A stretch of DNA of 64,000 nt from assembly GCA_028283605.1 (NCBI GenBank), contig JAPWKH010000026.1:1-64000 (forward strand), written 5' to 3'. Origin of the DNA: Arachidicoccus sp. (GTDB taxonomy: Bacteria > Bacteroidota > Bacteroidia > Chitinophagales > Chitinophagaceae). The notes under the pieces are model-generated. The model was not told the DNA's origin and searched no databases. It was given only the letters and a program-made list of their open reading frames with translations. The position numbers were made by a program, and so were the translations under genes. This document shows, piece after piece, positions 1-9,213 of the stretch; within the stretch, counting starts at the first letter, position 1, and each line of letters begins with the position of its first letter.

Positions 1-2
1 CA

Positions 3-2933
3 GCTATATCAAAGCAACCCGAGCGACAAGAAATTGATCTTCTCGAAGATAACCGCACGAAATATAAAGTGGGCGTTGTATTGCAAGCCGATGAAAATAA
101 TTATCCTTTTATAAAACTTATTCCCATAAAAGGAGAAACAAATGAAGAGGGAAATTCTTTTATCGGATCAGTGGAAGAAATTGATATAAACAAATTCGTT
201 AGCCCTGAACTGTTTGATGAAGCCGACAAGCAATTGCTTCATCAAATACGTAAAATATCACCATCGGAAATATCAAAATTCGTAAATCGAAATTCACCAT
301 TTTCCGGAATATGGGAAAATATTATACATCAGGAAGATGAACCATTAACGGAAGATACACGGAAATTAATCATCGAATATTTATACCCGAAATTTAAAGC
401 GCTGTTTAAGTCTACAGCTGAAAATTATTTTACGTATTATCTTCCGCAGGGAAAAATATTCCGCACAGATAATATTGCACTGGCAAATTATTCACTGAAC
501 TATGCAGCGCTTGTATTTGAAGTAAAATCTACACAAGACGGTTATGATGTGGAATGCTATGCCGAAACGCTTTTGGGTAATAAAAGAATTGATGACAATG
601 AAATGTCGGGAACGTTCATTTTCCAGATTGAGAACCAGTTTTATTTATGGCAAAATGCGGAAGATGCATTGCTTGCAGATAAATTTTCATCATCAGGAAA
701 AATAGTTTTTGAAAAAGGAAAGGAAAATGAATTGTACGATTTCGTATTGCCATTATCAAAAAATTATAAAGTAAATTTTACAGGCATTGCCCAAGATGTA
801 CTCAAAGATATAGAACCGGAAGTAAGAATTAATTTATCCGAAAAAGGCGAATACCTCATTATTGAGCCGGTATTTGTTTATCTCAACCATATTATTAAAA
901 AAGAAGATAATGATAAAATAGTTCTGCCGCAAATCGACAGGATTTTAATCATTCATCGCAATAAAGAAGCGGAAAATATTTTCTTCCAAAAAATAAAGAA
1001 CCTTCATTCCGGATTTGCCGTAGTAAACCAGCATTCACTTGCTTTACGTGCTACAGAAGTTTTAAAAAACAATTGGTTTTTTCTTTTTACAGATGCGTTG
1101 CGCGACATGAATGTGCCACTTTACGGATTTGAAACTTTAAAGAAATACAGGTTTAATACATCAAAGCCTACCACGTTAATTTCTTTACAAAGCAATACCG
1201 ATTGGTTCGATGCAAAAGTAAATATCAATTTTGGCGGACAAAAAGTTTCGCTTACGGATATACAAAGCGCACTCAGCCAAAAGCAACAATTTGTAGAATT
1301 GCAAGATGGCTCGCTGGGTGTATTGCCCGAAGAATGGCTGAAAAAATATTCATTGCTTTTTCAGGTAGGCAGTGCGCAAAACGGCGACACGCTTCAATTG
1401 AGCAAATATCATTTCAGCGTCGTGGATGAATTGTATTTGCAGCGCGATGAGTCTGAACTTACTTTCCAGCTGGAAGAAAAATACGAAACGATAAAGGAAA
1501 AATATTCCATCGAAAATATTGAAGCGCCACAACATTTAAGGCACATTTTACGGCCTTATCAATTGTCCGGTTTTCAATGGTTGAATTACTTAAGCGATAT
1601 TCGCTGGGGAGGAATTTTGGCGGATGATATGGGTTTGGGTAAAACCATTCAGGCGCTTACTTTTCTTTCGCATTACAAAACGAATAAAGAATATTTAAAA
1701 GCCTTGGTTGTATGCCCCACTTCATTGTTGTACAATTGGGAAAATGAAATAAAAAAATTCACGCCATCGCTGTCTTATTCTATCTATCACGGTGGTTCGC
1801 GTATTGCTTCCCATTTAAATGATGAAAATACAGACATTATCATCACTACTTACGGCACATTGAGAAGCGATATAAAAGAGTTTGCCTCCATTCGTTTTTC
1901 TTATGTGATACTTGATGAAAGCCAGGCTATTAAAAATCCTTTAAGTAAAATATCCAAAGCGGTAAATTTACTCAATGCCGACAACCGCCTGTGTTTGAGC
2001 GGAACACCTTTGCAAAATAATACGTTTGATATTTATGCACAGATGAATTTTCTCAATCCCGGTTTGCTGGGGAGCATAGATTGGTTCAAACAACAATTTG
2101 CTGTGCCGATAGATAAATTTGGTGAGCAACAGCAGAAAGATCATCTCCGTAAAATATTGTTCCCTTTCATTCTTAGAAGAACCAAAGAGCAGGTAGCAAA
2201 AGATTTGCCTGAAAAAACAGAGCAAGTTTTATTTTGTGAGATGGGTACACAGCAAAGAAGAATTTATGATGCATATAGAAATGATGTACGCGACAAAATT
2301 CTCGGGCTGATAGAAGATCAGGGTGTGCAACGTTCTCAATTATCTATCCTCCAAGGACTGATGAAATTGCGCCAGATATGCGACAGCCCTGCGATTTTGA
2401 AAGATGATGATTATCCTAATCATTCCGTTAAGATAGATGAACTGGCAAATGAATTAACTGAAAATCTCAGCAATCATAAAGCATTGATTTTTTCACAGTT
2501 TCTCGGTATGCTTGCATTGATAAAAGCCAAGCTGCAAGAACTTGGAATCAAGTATCAATATTTCGATGGCAGCACATCCATCAACGACCGCGAAAAAGCC
2601 ATTCAGAATTTCCAGACGGATGAAGAATGCCGCGTATTTCTTATTTCTTTGAAAGCCGGTGGCGTAGGTTTAAATCTTACCGCTGCAGATTATGTGTATA
2701 TCGTAGATCCATGGTGGAATCCTGCGGTTGAGCAACAAGCTATTGACCGTACACATCGTATTGGACAGACAAAAAATATTTTTGCTTACCGGATGATTTG
2801 TAAAGACACGGTTGAAGATAAAATTTTGCAATTGCAGGAAAAGAAGCGCGCACTTGCCAACGATCTCATCTCTGACGATGGCGGCTTTGTTAAGAACCTT
2901 ACCAAAGAAGATATAGAATACTTGTTCAGTTAA
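3..2933 (+). CDS. SNF2-family DEAD/DEAH helicase, 5' partial
   Basis: The reading frame is open to the left edge of the window, so the true start lies upstream. A GTG at 69 is only the first start-like codon inside the window. Numbered from that GTG, the SNF2 ATPase core begins around residue 500: Walker A GLGKT near residue 520, a DESQ box at about 616 in place of DEAH, and LSGTPLQNN as motif III. The C-terminal helicase lobe holds motif V (GVGLNLTAADYV) and motif VI (QAIDRTHRIGQ). The long N-terminal half resembles the poorly conserved region before the ATPase in bacterial SNF2 proteins, many of which start with a SWIM zinc finger; any such finger would be outside the window. The likely role is ATP-driven remodelling of nucleic-acid/protein complexes; the substrate is unknown. 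Family assignment is firm. Confidence 0.93.
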   Translation, partial: AISKQPERQEIDLLEDNRTKYKVGVVLQADENNYPFIKLIPIKGETNEEGNSFIGSVEEIDINKFVSPELFDEADKQLLHQIRKISPSEISKFVNRNSPFSGIWENIIHQEDEPLTEDTRKLIIEYLYPKFKALFKSTAENYFTYYLPQGKIFRTDNIALANYSLNYAALVFEVKSTQDGYDVECYAETLLGNKRIDDNEMSGTFIFQIENQFYLWQNAEDALLADKFSSSGKIVFEKGKENELYDFVLPLSKNYKVNFTGIAQDVLKDIEPEVRINLSEKGEYLIIEPVFVYLNHIIKKEDNDKIVLPQIDRILIIHRNKEAENIFFQKIKNLHSGFAVVNQHSLALRATEVLKNNWFFLFTDALRDMNVPLYGFETLKKYRFNTSKPTTLISLQSNTDWFDAKVNINFGGQKVSLTDIQSALSQKQQFVELQDGSLGVLPEEWLKKYSLLFQVGSAQNGDTLQLSKYHFSVVDELYLQRDESELTFQLEEKYETIKEKYSIENIEAPQHLRHILRPYQLSGFQWLNYLSDIRWGGILADDMGLGKTIQALTFLSHYKTNKEYLKALVVCPTSLLYNWENEIKKFTPSLSYSIYHGGSRIASHLNDENTDIIITTYGTLRSDIKEFASIRFSYVILDESQAIKNPLSKISKAVNLLNADNRLCLSGTPLQNNTFDIYAQMNFLNPGLLGSIDWFKQQFAVPIDKFGEQQQKDHLRKILFPFILRRTKEQVAKDLPEKTEQVLFCEMGTQQRRIYDAYRNDVRDKILGLIEDQGVQRSQLSILQGLMKLRQICDSPAILKDDDYPNHSVKIDELANELTENLSNHKALIFSQFLGMLALIKAKLQELGIKYQYFDGSTSINDREKAIQNFQTDEECRVFLISLKAGGVGLNLTAADYVYIVDPWWNPAVEQQAIDRTHRIGQTKNIFAYRMICKDTVEDKILQLQEKKRALANDLISDDGGFVKNLTKEDIEYLFS

Positions 2934-3092
2934 AAATATTGCTTTAATAATCCATTTTAAAATCCTACAAATAAATGTGGGGAATAATCTTTAAACTCCT
3001 TATCTCCAAGTGAATATATTGCAAATTTTTGGCTAAATAAGTATTATCATTCTTTAAACGAAAGCTTTATTTTTGGGATTCAATCCTAAATC

Positions 3093-5894
3093 ATGAAGAA
3101 AAGAAGTTTAGCACTTTTAACACTAATTGTTTTATTATTCTTAAATAAATATTCGCTCGCACAAGTTGAGCAAATTCGACTAAAACATTTTCAACTGCAG
3201 TCATCTACGCAAGTGCCTAATGACGGTAAAATACTTTCTTCATCCGATTATCGTCCGAATATTTCGTGGTACAAAGCGGAAGTCCCGTCAACTGTTTTAA
3301 CGTCACTTGTAAAAAATAACATTTATCCCGATCCTTATACAGGACTAAACAATATGTTGATTCCCGATGCTTCAGATACATTCAATGCAAAATATGATTT
3401 GGAAAAATATTCTTATCTGCCCGGCATAAAAAATCCGTGGAAAGATGCTTATTGGTATCGTACAAGTTTTGATGCAACAAGTGAAGATAAAGGCAAAACC
3501 ATTCAATTGATTTTCGATGGGATCAATTACCGCGCGGAAGTGTGGCTGAACGGAAACCGCATTGCCGATTCTTCACAAATGGTTGGCATGTTTCGTGGCT
3601 ATAATTTTGATATAAGCAAGTTTGTGGCTTACGGAAAGAAAAATTATCTCGCAGTAAAAATATATCCGTTGGATTTTGCAGGCGAGCCGGACAATGAACA
3701 GCTGAAAGCTTTCGGACCATTTTTCTTAAACGGCGGACCAACAGGCGATATAGGAAAAAATGTAACCATGCTGTGCAGCGTAGGCTGGGATTGGGTTCCA
3801 CCTGCACGCGACAGGAATATCGGAATCTGGCAGCCGGTTTATATTCGTAAAACAGGAGGAACAACAGTAAGTGATATTAAATTAACAACGGATTTACCGA
3901 ATCTTCCTGACACCAATACAGCCAAACTAAATTTATTGTTATCAATTAACAACCATACGACTACTGCCATAAATGAAAAAATAAAAATCACTATTGCGCC
4001 GGAAAATTTTTCGGATAATACTATTCAGCCTTTTACGGTTACACAATCTGTTGATATTAAAGCACTGGAAAATAAAACCATACAATTGGATGCTTCATCC
4101 GTCAAAGAATTTATTATTAATCATCCAAAACTTTGGTGGCCCAATGGCTATGGCGATCCGAATTTATACAAAATAAAAATTCAATTGCTGGCTAATAATA
4201 CCGTTTCCGATGACACAAGTTTTCTCTTTGGCATTCGCACCGTCAGCACAAAAACATTCACGGAAAACAATAGATTCAGAAGAGAGTTTTATGTAAACGG
4301 AAAAAAGATTCATCTTGTAGGCGGCGCTTGGGTTCCTGATTTTATGCTTAACAGAGATTCCCTGCGCAACGATTATGAATTGCATCTTTGTCAGAATGCA
4401 AATTTGAATCTGATAAGAATCTGGGGAGGCGGCGTTACTCCGGAAGAACCTTTCTGGGAAGCCTGTGACAGATATGGATTGCTTGTGTGGAACGACTTTT
4501 GGGTAACAGGAGATACGCAAGGCGAATTCAAAGGCTCTCCTGATTATCCTTATCAAACAAATGTCTATATTGATAATGTAAAGAGTTCTATTTTACGTGT
4601 TCGTAATCATCCGAGTTTATTGGTTTGGACCGGCGGCAACGAAGGCCATGCGCGTAAAGAATTGTATGATGCCATGCGCAAAGCCGTGATCGATTTAGAT
4701 GGAACAAGGCCCTACATTCCAAGCTCATCAGGTTTTGCAAAAATGCCCGCAGGCTGGGATTTATCTTATCCCGACAATCAATTGCCCGGCGTTTACAGCG
4801 GCGGCCCGTATGCATGGAAAGATCCGAAAGTATATTACGGCTTAGCCGATTCCGCCAAAGATTGGGGCTTTAAAGATGAAACGGGCATTCCGTCTTTGCC
4901 GCCATTAAATACATTAGAGAAAATAATTCCCGACCATTCGTGGGATAAAACTTTGCCTTTCCCGTTCAATAATTCCTGGGGCTATCATGATGCGTGTACC
5001 GGTGCTGCAATGTATGATAAGTATTATGATGACATGATTCAACGCTACGCAACACCGACAGATTTAGACAGTTTTGTAAACAAAATGCAGTTGATGAATG
5101 CCACAGGCTATCAGTCAATATTTGAAGCAGCGAATTCAAAAATAAATACAACCGGCGGTGTAATGTTGTGGAAGCTGAATGCAGCATTTCCAAGTGTAGT
5201 GTGGCAAATTTATGATTGGTACTTAAATCCAAATGCAGGATATTATTTTATGAAAAAAGCCTGCGAGCCTTTGCACATTCAATTTAATCAGGATGATTCG
5301 AGCGTAGCGGTTATTAACCGCTCAAGGTTTGACTACAATGCAGTTGAGCCAAATGTAAAAGTATATAATATTAAAGGGGACTGCATTTTTAGAAAATCAT
5401 TAGTTATAGACCATCCTCATGCCATGAATTCAACTTTTGCATTTTCGTTAAAAGAAATTTTAAAACAGCATCCCGAGTTCAATTTCATTGTTCTTTCTTT
5501 AGAAGGTGCAGAAGAAGAAAATAACGGTAAAATATATTCCAAAAATATCTATTGGACTGCGAAAGATAATAATTACAAGGCTTTGAACAATTTATCTTCT
5601 ACAAAATTGCAGGCAACAATTATAAAATCATCAATTGTAGGAACAGAAAAAATAATTAACCTGAAAGTAAAAAATACAGGAAATCAAATTGCTTTCTTCA
5701 ACCATTTGCAATTGATACAAAACGGAGAAGAAGTATTTCCAAGCTTCTGGAGCGATAATTATTTTTCTTTATTGCCGGGCGAAGAAAAAATTGCAGCGGT
5801 AAGCATACCGGCTGCTGAGATCAAAAATAAATTACCAACAAGTATACAAATTAAAGGCTGGAACACGGAAGTTGGTATAAAGAATATTGAATAA
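3093..5894 (+). CDS. Secreted glycoside hydrolase family 2 (exo-beta-glucosaminidase/mannosidase-like)
   Basis: The 933-residue protein starts with a lysine-rich, hydrophobic signal peptide ending near LAQ, so it is exported. The GH2 order is visible: an N-terminal jelly-roll (YWYRTSFDA and FDGINYRAEVWLNG), an Ig-like beta-sandwich, then a TIM barrel entered at GAWVPDFMLNRDSL. GGNEG places the probable acid/base Glu at residue 517. The Glu of KDETG at 596 is the probable nucleophile. The barrel sequence (RIWGGGVTPEEPFWEACDR) is typical of exo-beta-D-glucosaminidase and mannosylglycoprotein endo-beta-mannosidase relatives rather than LacZ. Two more beta domains follow. The gene stands alone, with no SusCD pair nearby, so the substrate (chitosan or N-glycan fragments) cannot be inferred from context. 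Confidence 0.85.
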   Translation: MKKRSLALLTLIVLLFLNKYSLAQVEQIRLKHFQLQSSTQVPNDGKILSSSDYRPNISWYKAEVPSTVLTSLVKNNIYPDPYTGLNNMLIPDASDTFNAKYDLEKYSYLPGIKNPWKDAYWYRTSFDATSEDKGKTIQLIFDGINYRAEVWLNGNRIADSSQMVGMFRGYNFDISKFVAYGKKNYLAVKIYPLDFAGEPDNEQLKAFGPFFLNGGPTGDIGKNVTMLCSVGWDWVPPARDRNIGIWQPVYIRKTGGTTVSDIKLTTDLPNLPDTNTAKLNLLLSINNHTTTAINEKIKITIAPENFSDNTIQPFTVTQSVDIKALENKTIQLDASSVKEFIINHPKLWWPNGYGDPNLYKIKIQLLANNTVSDDTSFLFGIRTVSTKTFTENNRFRREFYVNGKKIHLVGGAWVPDFMLNRDSLRNDYELHLCQNANLNLIRIWGGGVTPEEPFWEACDRYGLLVWNDFWVTGDTQGEFKGSPDYPYQTNVYIDNVKSSILRVRNHPSLLVWTGGNEGHARKELYDAMRKAVIDLDGTRPYIPSSSGFAKMPAGWDLSYPDNQLPGVYSGGPYAWKDPKVYYGLADSAKDWGFKDETGIPSLPPLNTLEKIIPDHSWDKTLPFPFNNSWGYHDACTGAAMYDKYYDDMIQRYATPTDLDSFVNKMQLMNATGYQSIFEAANSKINTTGGVMLWKLNAAFPSVVWQIYDWYLNPNAGYYFMKKACEPLHIQFNQDDSSVAVINRSRFDYNAVEPNVKVYNIKGDCIFRKSLVIDHPHAMNSTFAFSLKEILKQHPEFNFIVLSLEGAEEENNGKIYSKNIYWTAKDNNYKALNNLSSTKLQATIIKSSIVGTEKIINLKVKNTGNQIAFFNHLQLIQNGEEVFPSFWSDNYFSLLPGEEKIAAVSIPAAEIKNKLPTSIQIKGWNTEVGIKNIE

Positions 5895-6055
5895 AGCGAT
5901 TCATTCATTGGTGCATTTAGCTTGCTGTTAGTTATTTTAAATCGCGAATTATAATCTGTTCATTTTTAATGCACATTATATGCGAATTAAAAATTCGCCG
6001 ATAGGACTTTTATATTGCAAATGTAGAAGAGCAAGAGTTAAATAAAAGTACAAAT

Positions 6056-6928
6056 ATGGCGATAATTGAAATTGATAAATTTAAGGCTTACTTAGGTTTA
6101 GACGGCACGAAATCCATTATTGTTAATTCGGATCAAATAGAGGAATGTATGCGAATCTACATTGAAAATAATCTGGATGGTGTTGCTATTACCACTTCGC
6201 ATGATTATAAACTTCAAAATGTAGACTTCCTTGCCAATTATCCAAACATAAAACAATTGTCCATATCGGATGGGATTGAAGATATAAGTGCAATTAATAC
6301 CCTACATGACTTGGAGTCCTTGATGATATCAGGCAAAAACAGAAAAGTAGATTATGCTTGGTTTCCGAAACTCAAACAATTAATTGCTGATTGGAGTCCT
6401 CATTTTTTAAATATGGATAAATGTAAATCTCTAAAAAATCTGTCTCTTTACGGTTATAATCCAAAAACAAAAGATTGCTCAAGCATATCAAATATTCCAT
6501 GGATTGAAAAATTAAAAATTGTGCATTCTCCAATAAATACTTTAAATGGGTTAGAGCATTTTAACCAACTTAAGGAATTGGAATTGGCTTATTGCAGCAA
6601 ATTGGAAACACTATGCTGTATTGAAAATAGTAAAGAGTCTTTAGTTACCTTGTTCTTAGACCATTGTAAGGGGATAAAAAATATTGAATATGTAACTCAA
6701 TTTTATAATTTGAGAAACTTGGACTACAAACACGGTGCATTATCCTCAATAAAATTTATTAAGAACATGAAAGCATTGAAGTCTTTCATTTTTGTCGGAA
6801 CCGACGTAGCTGATGGTGATATAACTGCTTGCATTGGACTTAAATTTGTAAACTTTTCTAACAAAAAACATTTTTCCCATACGATGGAAGAAATAAAAAA
6901 ACTAACTGCAAGTATGCGGAATGTGTAA
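6056..6928 (+). CDS. Leucine-rich-repeat-like protein, candidate orphan immunity protein
   Basis: This 290-residue protein has no signal peptide. It consists of irregular repeats of about 22-24 residues with LxxLxLxxC/N character (for example LKELELAYCSKLETL and LRNLDYKHGALSSI), suggesting a short cytoplasmic LRR solenoid. It lies directly upstream of two headless Rhs toxin cassettes, in the position where an immunity gene of a lost preceding toxin would sit. LRR proteins occur as immunity proteins in polymorphic toxin loci, so that role is plausible, but it is inferred only from position. It could equally be an unrelated LRR protein. The next recognisable sequence downstream is an Rhs core remnant with no start codon. 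Confidence 0.6.
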   Translation: MAIIEIDKFKAYLGLDGTKSIIVNSDQIEECMRIYIENNLDGVAITTSHDYKLQNVDFLANYPNIKQLSISDGIEDISAINTLHDLESLMISGKNRKVDYAWFPKLKQLIADWSPHFLNMDKCKSLKNLSLYGYNPKTKDCSSISNIPWIEKLKIVHSPINTLNGLEHFNQLKELELAYCSKLETLCCIENSKESLVTLFLDHCKGIKNIEYVTQFYNLRNLDYKHGALSSIKFIKNMKALKSFIFVGTDVADGDITACIGLKFVNFSNKKHFSHTMEEIKKLTASMRNV

Positions 6929-6962
6929 TGAGTTCCAGTTTTCCGTCTTGGTACCCCAATTA

Positions 6963-6985
6963 GCGCGAGTGTTTTTCACTCGTGC
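6963..6985. repeat. Short hairpin (GTG/CAC stem, T5 loop)
   Basis: Nine-base arms at 6963-6971 and 6977-6985 pair around a five-T loop, with one G-T pair. The hairpin is followed by A residues rather than T on the plus strand, so it is not a plus-strand intrinsic terminator. It sits between the LRR gene and the first Rhs remnant. Confidence 0.45.
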
Positions 6986-7040
6986 AAAAAAAATAAGAAA
7001 TTATAACCATAGTTCGTGTTGCGCAGCACACCAACAATAC

Positions 7041-7273
7041 AAGTTCTTTCACATAATAAAAATTTAACCCTTACCAGTACGGCAACGGCAGCGAGTTCAA
7101 CGATGTAACGGGCTGGAATGAATATGCTTTACGCGACTACGACCCGCAGATAGGGCGTTTTGTACAAGCCGATCCTTTTGACCAGTTTGCCAGCCCATAT
7201 TTAGGCATGGGCAACGACCCGATAAACAACGCTGACCCAAGCGGGGGATTCTCTGTGCCGGGTGCGTTGATAG
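7041..7273 (+). repeat. Rhs core repeat, copy 1
   Basis: The segment encodes the end of an Rhs core in one open frame from 7060: YQYGNGSEFNDVTGWNEY, then LRDYDPQIGRF, then GMGNDPINNADPSGG. There is no ATG before 7207, and an in-frame TAA lies at 7057-7059. Copies 2 (8977-9213) and 3 (10793-10906) repeat it, including the untranslated lead-in around 7041-7060. This is the conserved boundary after which Rhs C-terminal toxins diverge. Confidence 0.85.
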
Positions 7274-8214
7274 GCTCGGGAACCGGCTTTGTATTGGGCA
7301 TGGCTTATGGATTTTTCCATAACAATGATGGTGGCGCCATGCTAAAAGATGGTCTCATAGGTGCGGCTATCGGTGCGGCTGCAGGAGGATTTAGCGGTGA
7401 TTTGTTTGGTGGTGCAGGCGGAGCGGGCAATGCAAGTATGAGTAATGTATTGAATGCAGTAAGTAGTAAGGCCGCCAACATAGCTCCTATTGCTGTAAAT
7501 GCTGCAAACGGTGCGGCACAAATGACCGGTAATTTTGGAGTGGACAATGCTTATAATCAACAATCTTTTGATAATTTTAAAGGTCAATATGCCGATAACG
7601 TAGAATGGAATGACCTTTCTAAATCTGATTTGACGAATTATTTTAAGTCCACTTTTCACACAGATCCGACAGCAAAACAATTGGGCGACGAATATGAAAA
7701 AATTTATTATAATTGGGAGAATTCACAACCTGAAGCAAAGGGACATAATTTTAAAATGAATAAAGACCCATGGGAAGATGCTAATGATAGGAATACTGTT
7801 CCTGACATGACCGCAACCAAAAATTTTCATCGTTTTGAAAATATTACTCCAGGAAGCCATATTGAAACCATCGAACCAATAAAAAATGGTGCTATTTTTG
7901 AAATAAAATCTGGAAAAAATGGAATTTATTTATCATCTAATGATAAGCAAATTTTAGGACACTTGGATAATTTGGCAGTAAGATTCAAAGAACTAATTGC
8001 AGAGAGATTCAACCCTAGCTTTACACTTGTTACAACTGCTGATGTTCCGTATTCTACTAATATAGGCTCATATGCGTCAAATCTAAAGATTAATTACTAT
8101 CATGACGTAGGACAATATCGAATTATAAAAGGGAGGTGGGAGTTTCGATTTGTTAATAATTTAATAAGGAAATTATGGTGGTCATTTAAACAAGCATTTG
8201 GGCATTCATTATGA
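7207..8214 (+). CDS. Headless Rhs C-terminal tip with nuclease-like toxin domain
   Basis: This is the C-terminal piece of an Rhs protein. The frame is open from 7060 and covers the Rhs core hallmark, but the first ATG is at 7207, inside the core, and the N-terminal delivery part is missing. After the core comes a glycine/alanine-rich hydrophobic linker (PGALIG, AAIGAAAGGFSG) shared with the next cassette, then a unique tip. The tip contains VPD with Asp200, FEIKSGK with Glu232 and Lys234, and Gln248 in KQILGHL. That D...ExK...Q spacing fits a PD-(D/E)xK (Tox-REase-like) nuclease; the motif is seen, the fold is inferred. The stop overlaps the next gene's start (ATGA). Without its N-terminus it is probably a silent cassette used for recombination into a full-length rhs gene, or possibly expressed alone. 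Confidence 0.7.
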   Translation: MGNDPINNADPSGGFSVPGALIGSGTGFVLGMAYGFFHNNDGGAMLKDGLIGAAIGAAAGGFSGDLFGGAGGAGNASMSNVLNAVSSKAANIAPIAVNAANGAAQMTGNFGVDNAYNQQSFDNFKGQYADNVEWNDLSKSDLTNYFKSTFHTDPTAKQLGDEYEKIYYNWENSQPEAKGHNFKMNKDPWEDANDRNTVPDMTATKNFHRFENITPGSHIETIEPIKNGAIFEIKSGKNGIYLSSNDKQILGHLDNLAVRFKELIAERFNPSFTLVTTADVPYSTNIGSYASNLKINYYHDVGQYRIIKGRWEFRFVNNLIRKLWWSFKQAFGHSL

Positions 8215-8942
8215 AATTCATTTTTTTAATCTTAAGTATGTGTATGATGCAGTCAAATTATCAAATATTGTCAGTTTTTGAGTTAAAAAAATATTTGAAT
8301 AAAAACGACAAAACGAGATTTGATTTTTATTTATCTACCAATTTGTGCTTTGTATATTGTTTAAAATCAGGAGAAGTGGTGCTACTACCAAATGAAAGGG
8401 CTGATACTTCTAAAGGAATTTTGTTTTCAGAAAAAAAATACTTTGATGAGTGTGTAGAAAACGACTCTTTCCCAATTGAAAATGAAGGGAAAGGAATGCA
8501 ACAACGCTATCAGGACGAAATAAAAACAATCAACACACAAACAGATAAGATGTTTTATGAGTTAAGTTCGAAATTAAGTCCTAAAGAAATTTTGGATGTA
8601 AACAATATCTCTTCTTTATCAAAATTACTCGATCTTACAAAGAAAAAATGGAAAAAACTTACCACTCAGGAGCAGTTTTATGCTACATTATTATTAGGTG
8701 AGTACGTCAGAAGAACATATAAAGGACGGTGGTTGCTTATAAAAAAATATGGAACATTTAATCCTTATTATGAACCTACCATACTTTATCCGGATAGTTC
8801 AATTTTTGAGTTAGGGCGCTATTTGAATCTGTATTTTAACCATTCAGTAACTCCGGAAATATATGTTACGCTTCCTCTTATAGCAGATCAAGGAATGAAA
8901 TTAAGTTCAATAAATCCGTCTATGTATAAAATATTGGAATAG
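8211..8942 (+). CDS. Candidate immunity protein for the upstream Rhs nuclease-like tip
   Basis: The 243-residue protein begins inside the stop codon of the upstream Rhs tip (ATGA overlap). This is the usual toxin-immunity arrangement. I do not recognise a family. The first 16 residues are hydrophobic (FIFLILSMCMMQ) and might be a weak signal or membrane segment, although a nuclease toxin would be expected to have a cytoplasmic immunity protein. The rest is charged and probably alpha-helical in the middle (residues 90-170). The next Rhs core repeat starts about 35 bases after the stop. The role is inferred from overlap and position only. Confidence 0.55.
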   Translation: MKFIFLILSMCMMQSNYQILSVFELKKYLNKNDKTRFDFYLSTNLCFVYCLKSGEVVLLPNERADTSKGILFSEKKYFDECVENDSFPIENEGKGMQQRYQDEIKTINTQTDKMFYELSSKLSPKEILDVNNISSLSKLLDLTKKKWKKLTTQEQFYATLLLGEYVRRTYKGRWLLIKKYGTFNPYYEPTILYPDSSIFELGRYLNLYFNHSVTPEIYVTLPLIADQGMKLSSINPSMYKILE

Positions 8943-8976
8943 GTCATCACTATGATTTGTGTCTGAACAAACCGGT

Positions 8977-9213
8977 AAAAGTACTTTCACATAATAAAAA
9001 TCTAATCTTTACCAGTACGGTAGCGGCAGTGAGTTTAACGATGTAACGGGCTGGAATGAATATGCTTTACGCGACTACGACCCGCAAATTGGGCGTTTTA
9101 TACAGAGCGACCCTTTTGACCAGTTTGCGAGCGGGTATGTTGGCAATGGCAACGACCCGATAAACAATGCCGACCCAAGTGGGGGATTCTCTGTGCCGGG
9201 TGCGTTGATAGGT
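8977..9213 (+). repeat. Rhs core repeat, copy 2
   Basis: This is a near copy of 7041-7273. It encodes YQYGSGSEFNDVTGWNEY, then LRDYDPQIGRF, then GNGNDPINNADPSGG. The same in-frame TAA occurs immediately before the core (8995-8997). The DNA match continues past the core into the linker (ggattctctgtgccgggtgc in both), then is lost. Confidence 0.85.

Noticed and set aside
6963-6985. Terminator for the LRR gene
   Set aside because: The stem is good but is followed by an A-run, not T, on the coding strand.
7305-7680. Proline/alanine-rich minus-strand ORFs opposite the Rhs linker
   Set aside because: Antisense shadows of a Gly/Ala-rich coding linker; no start context or family features.
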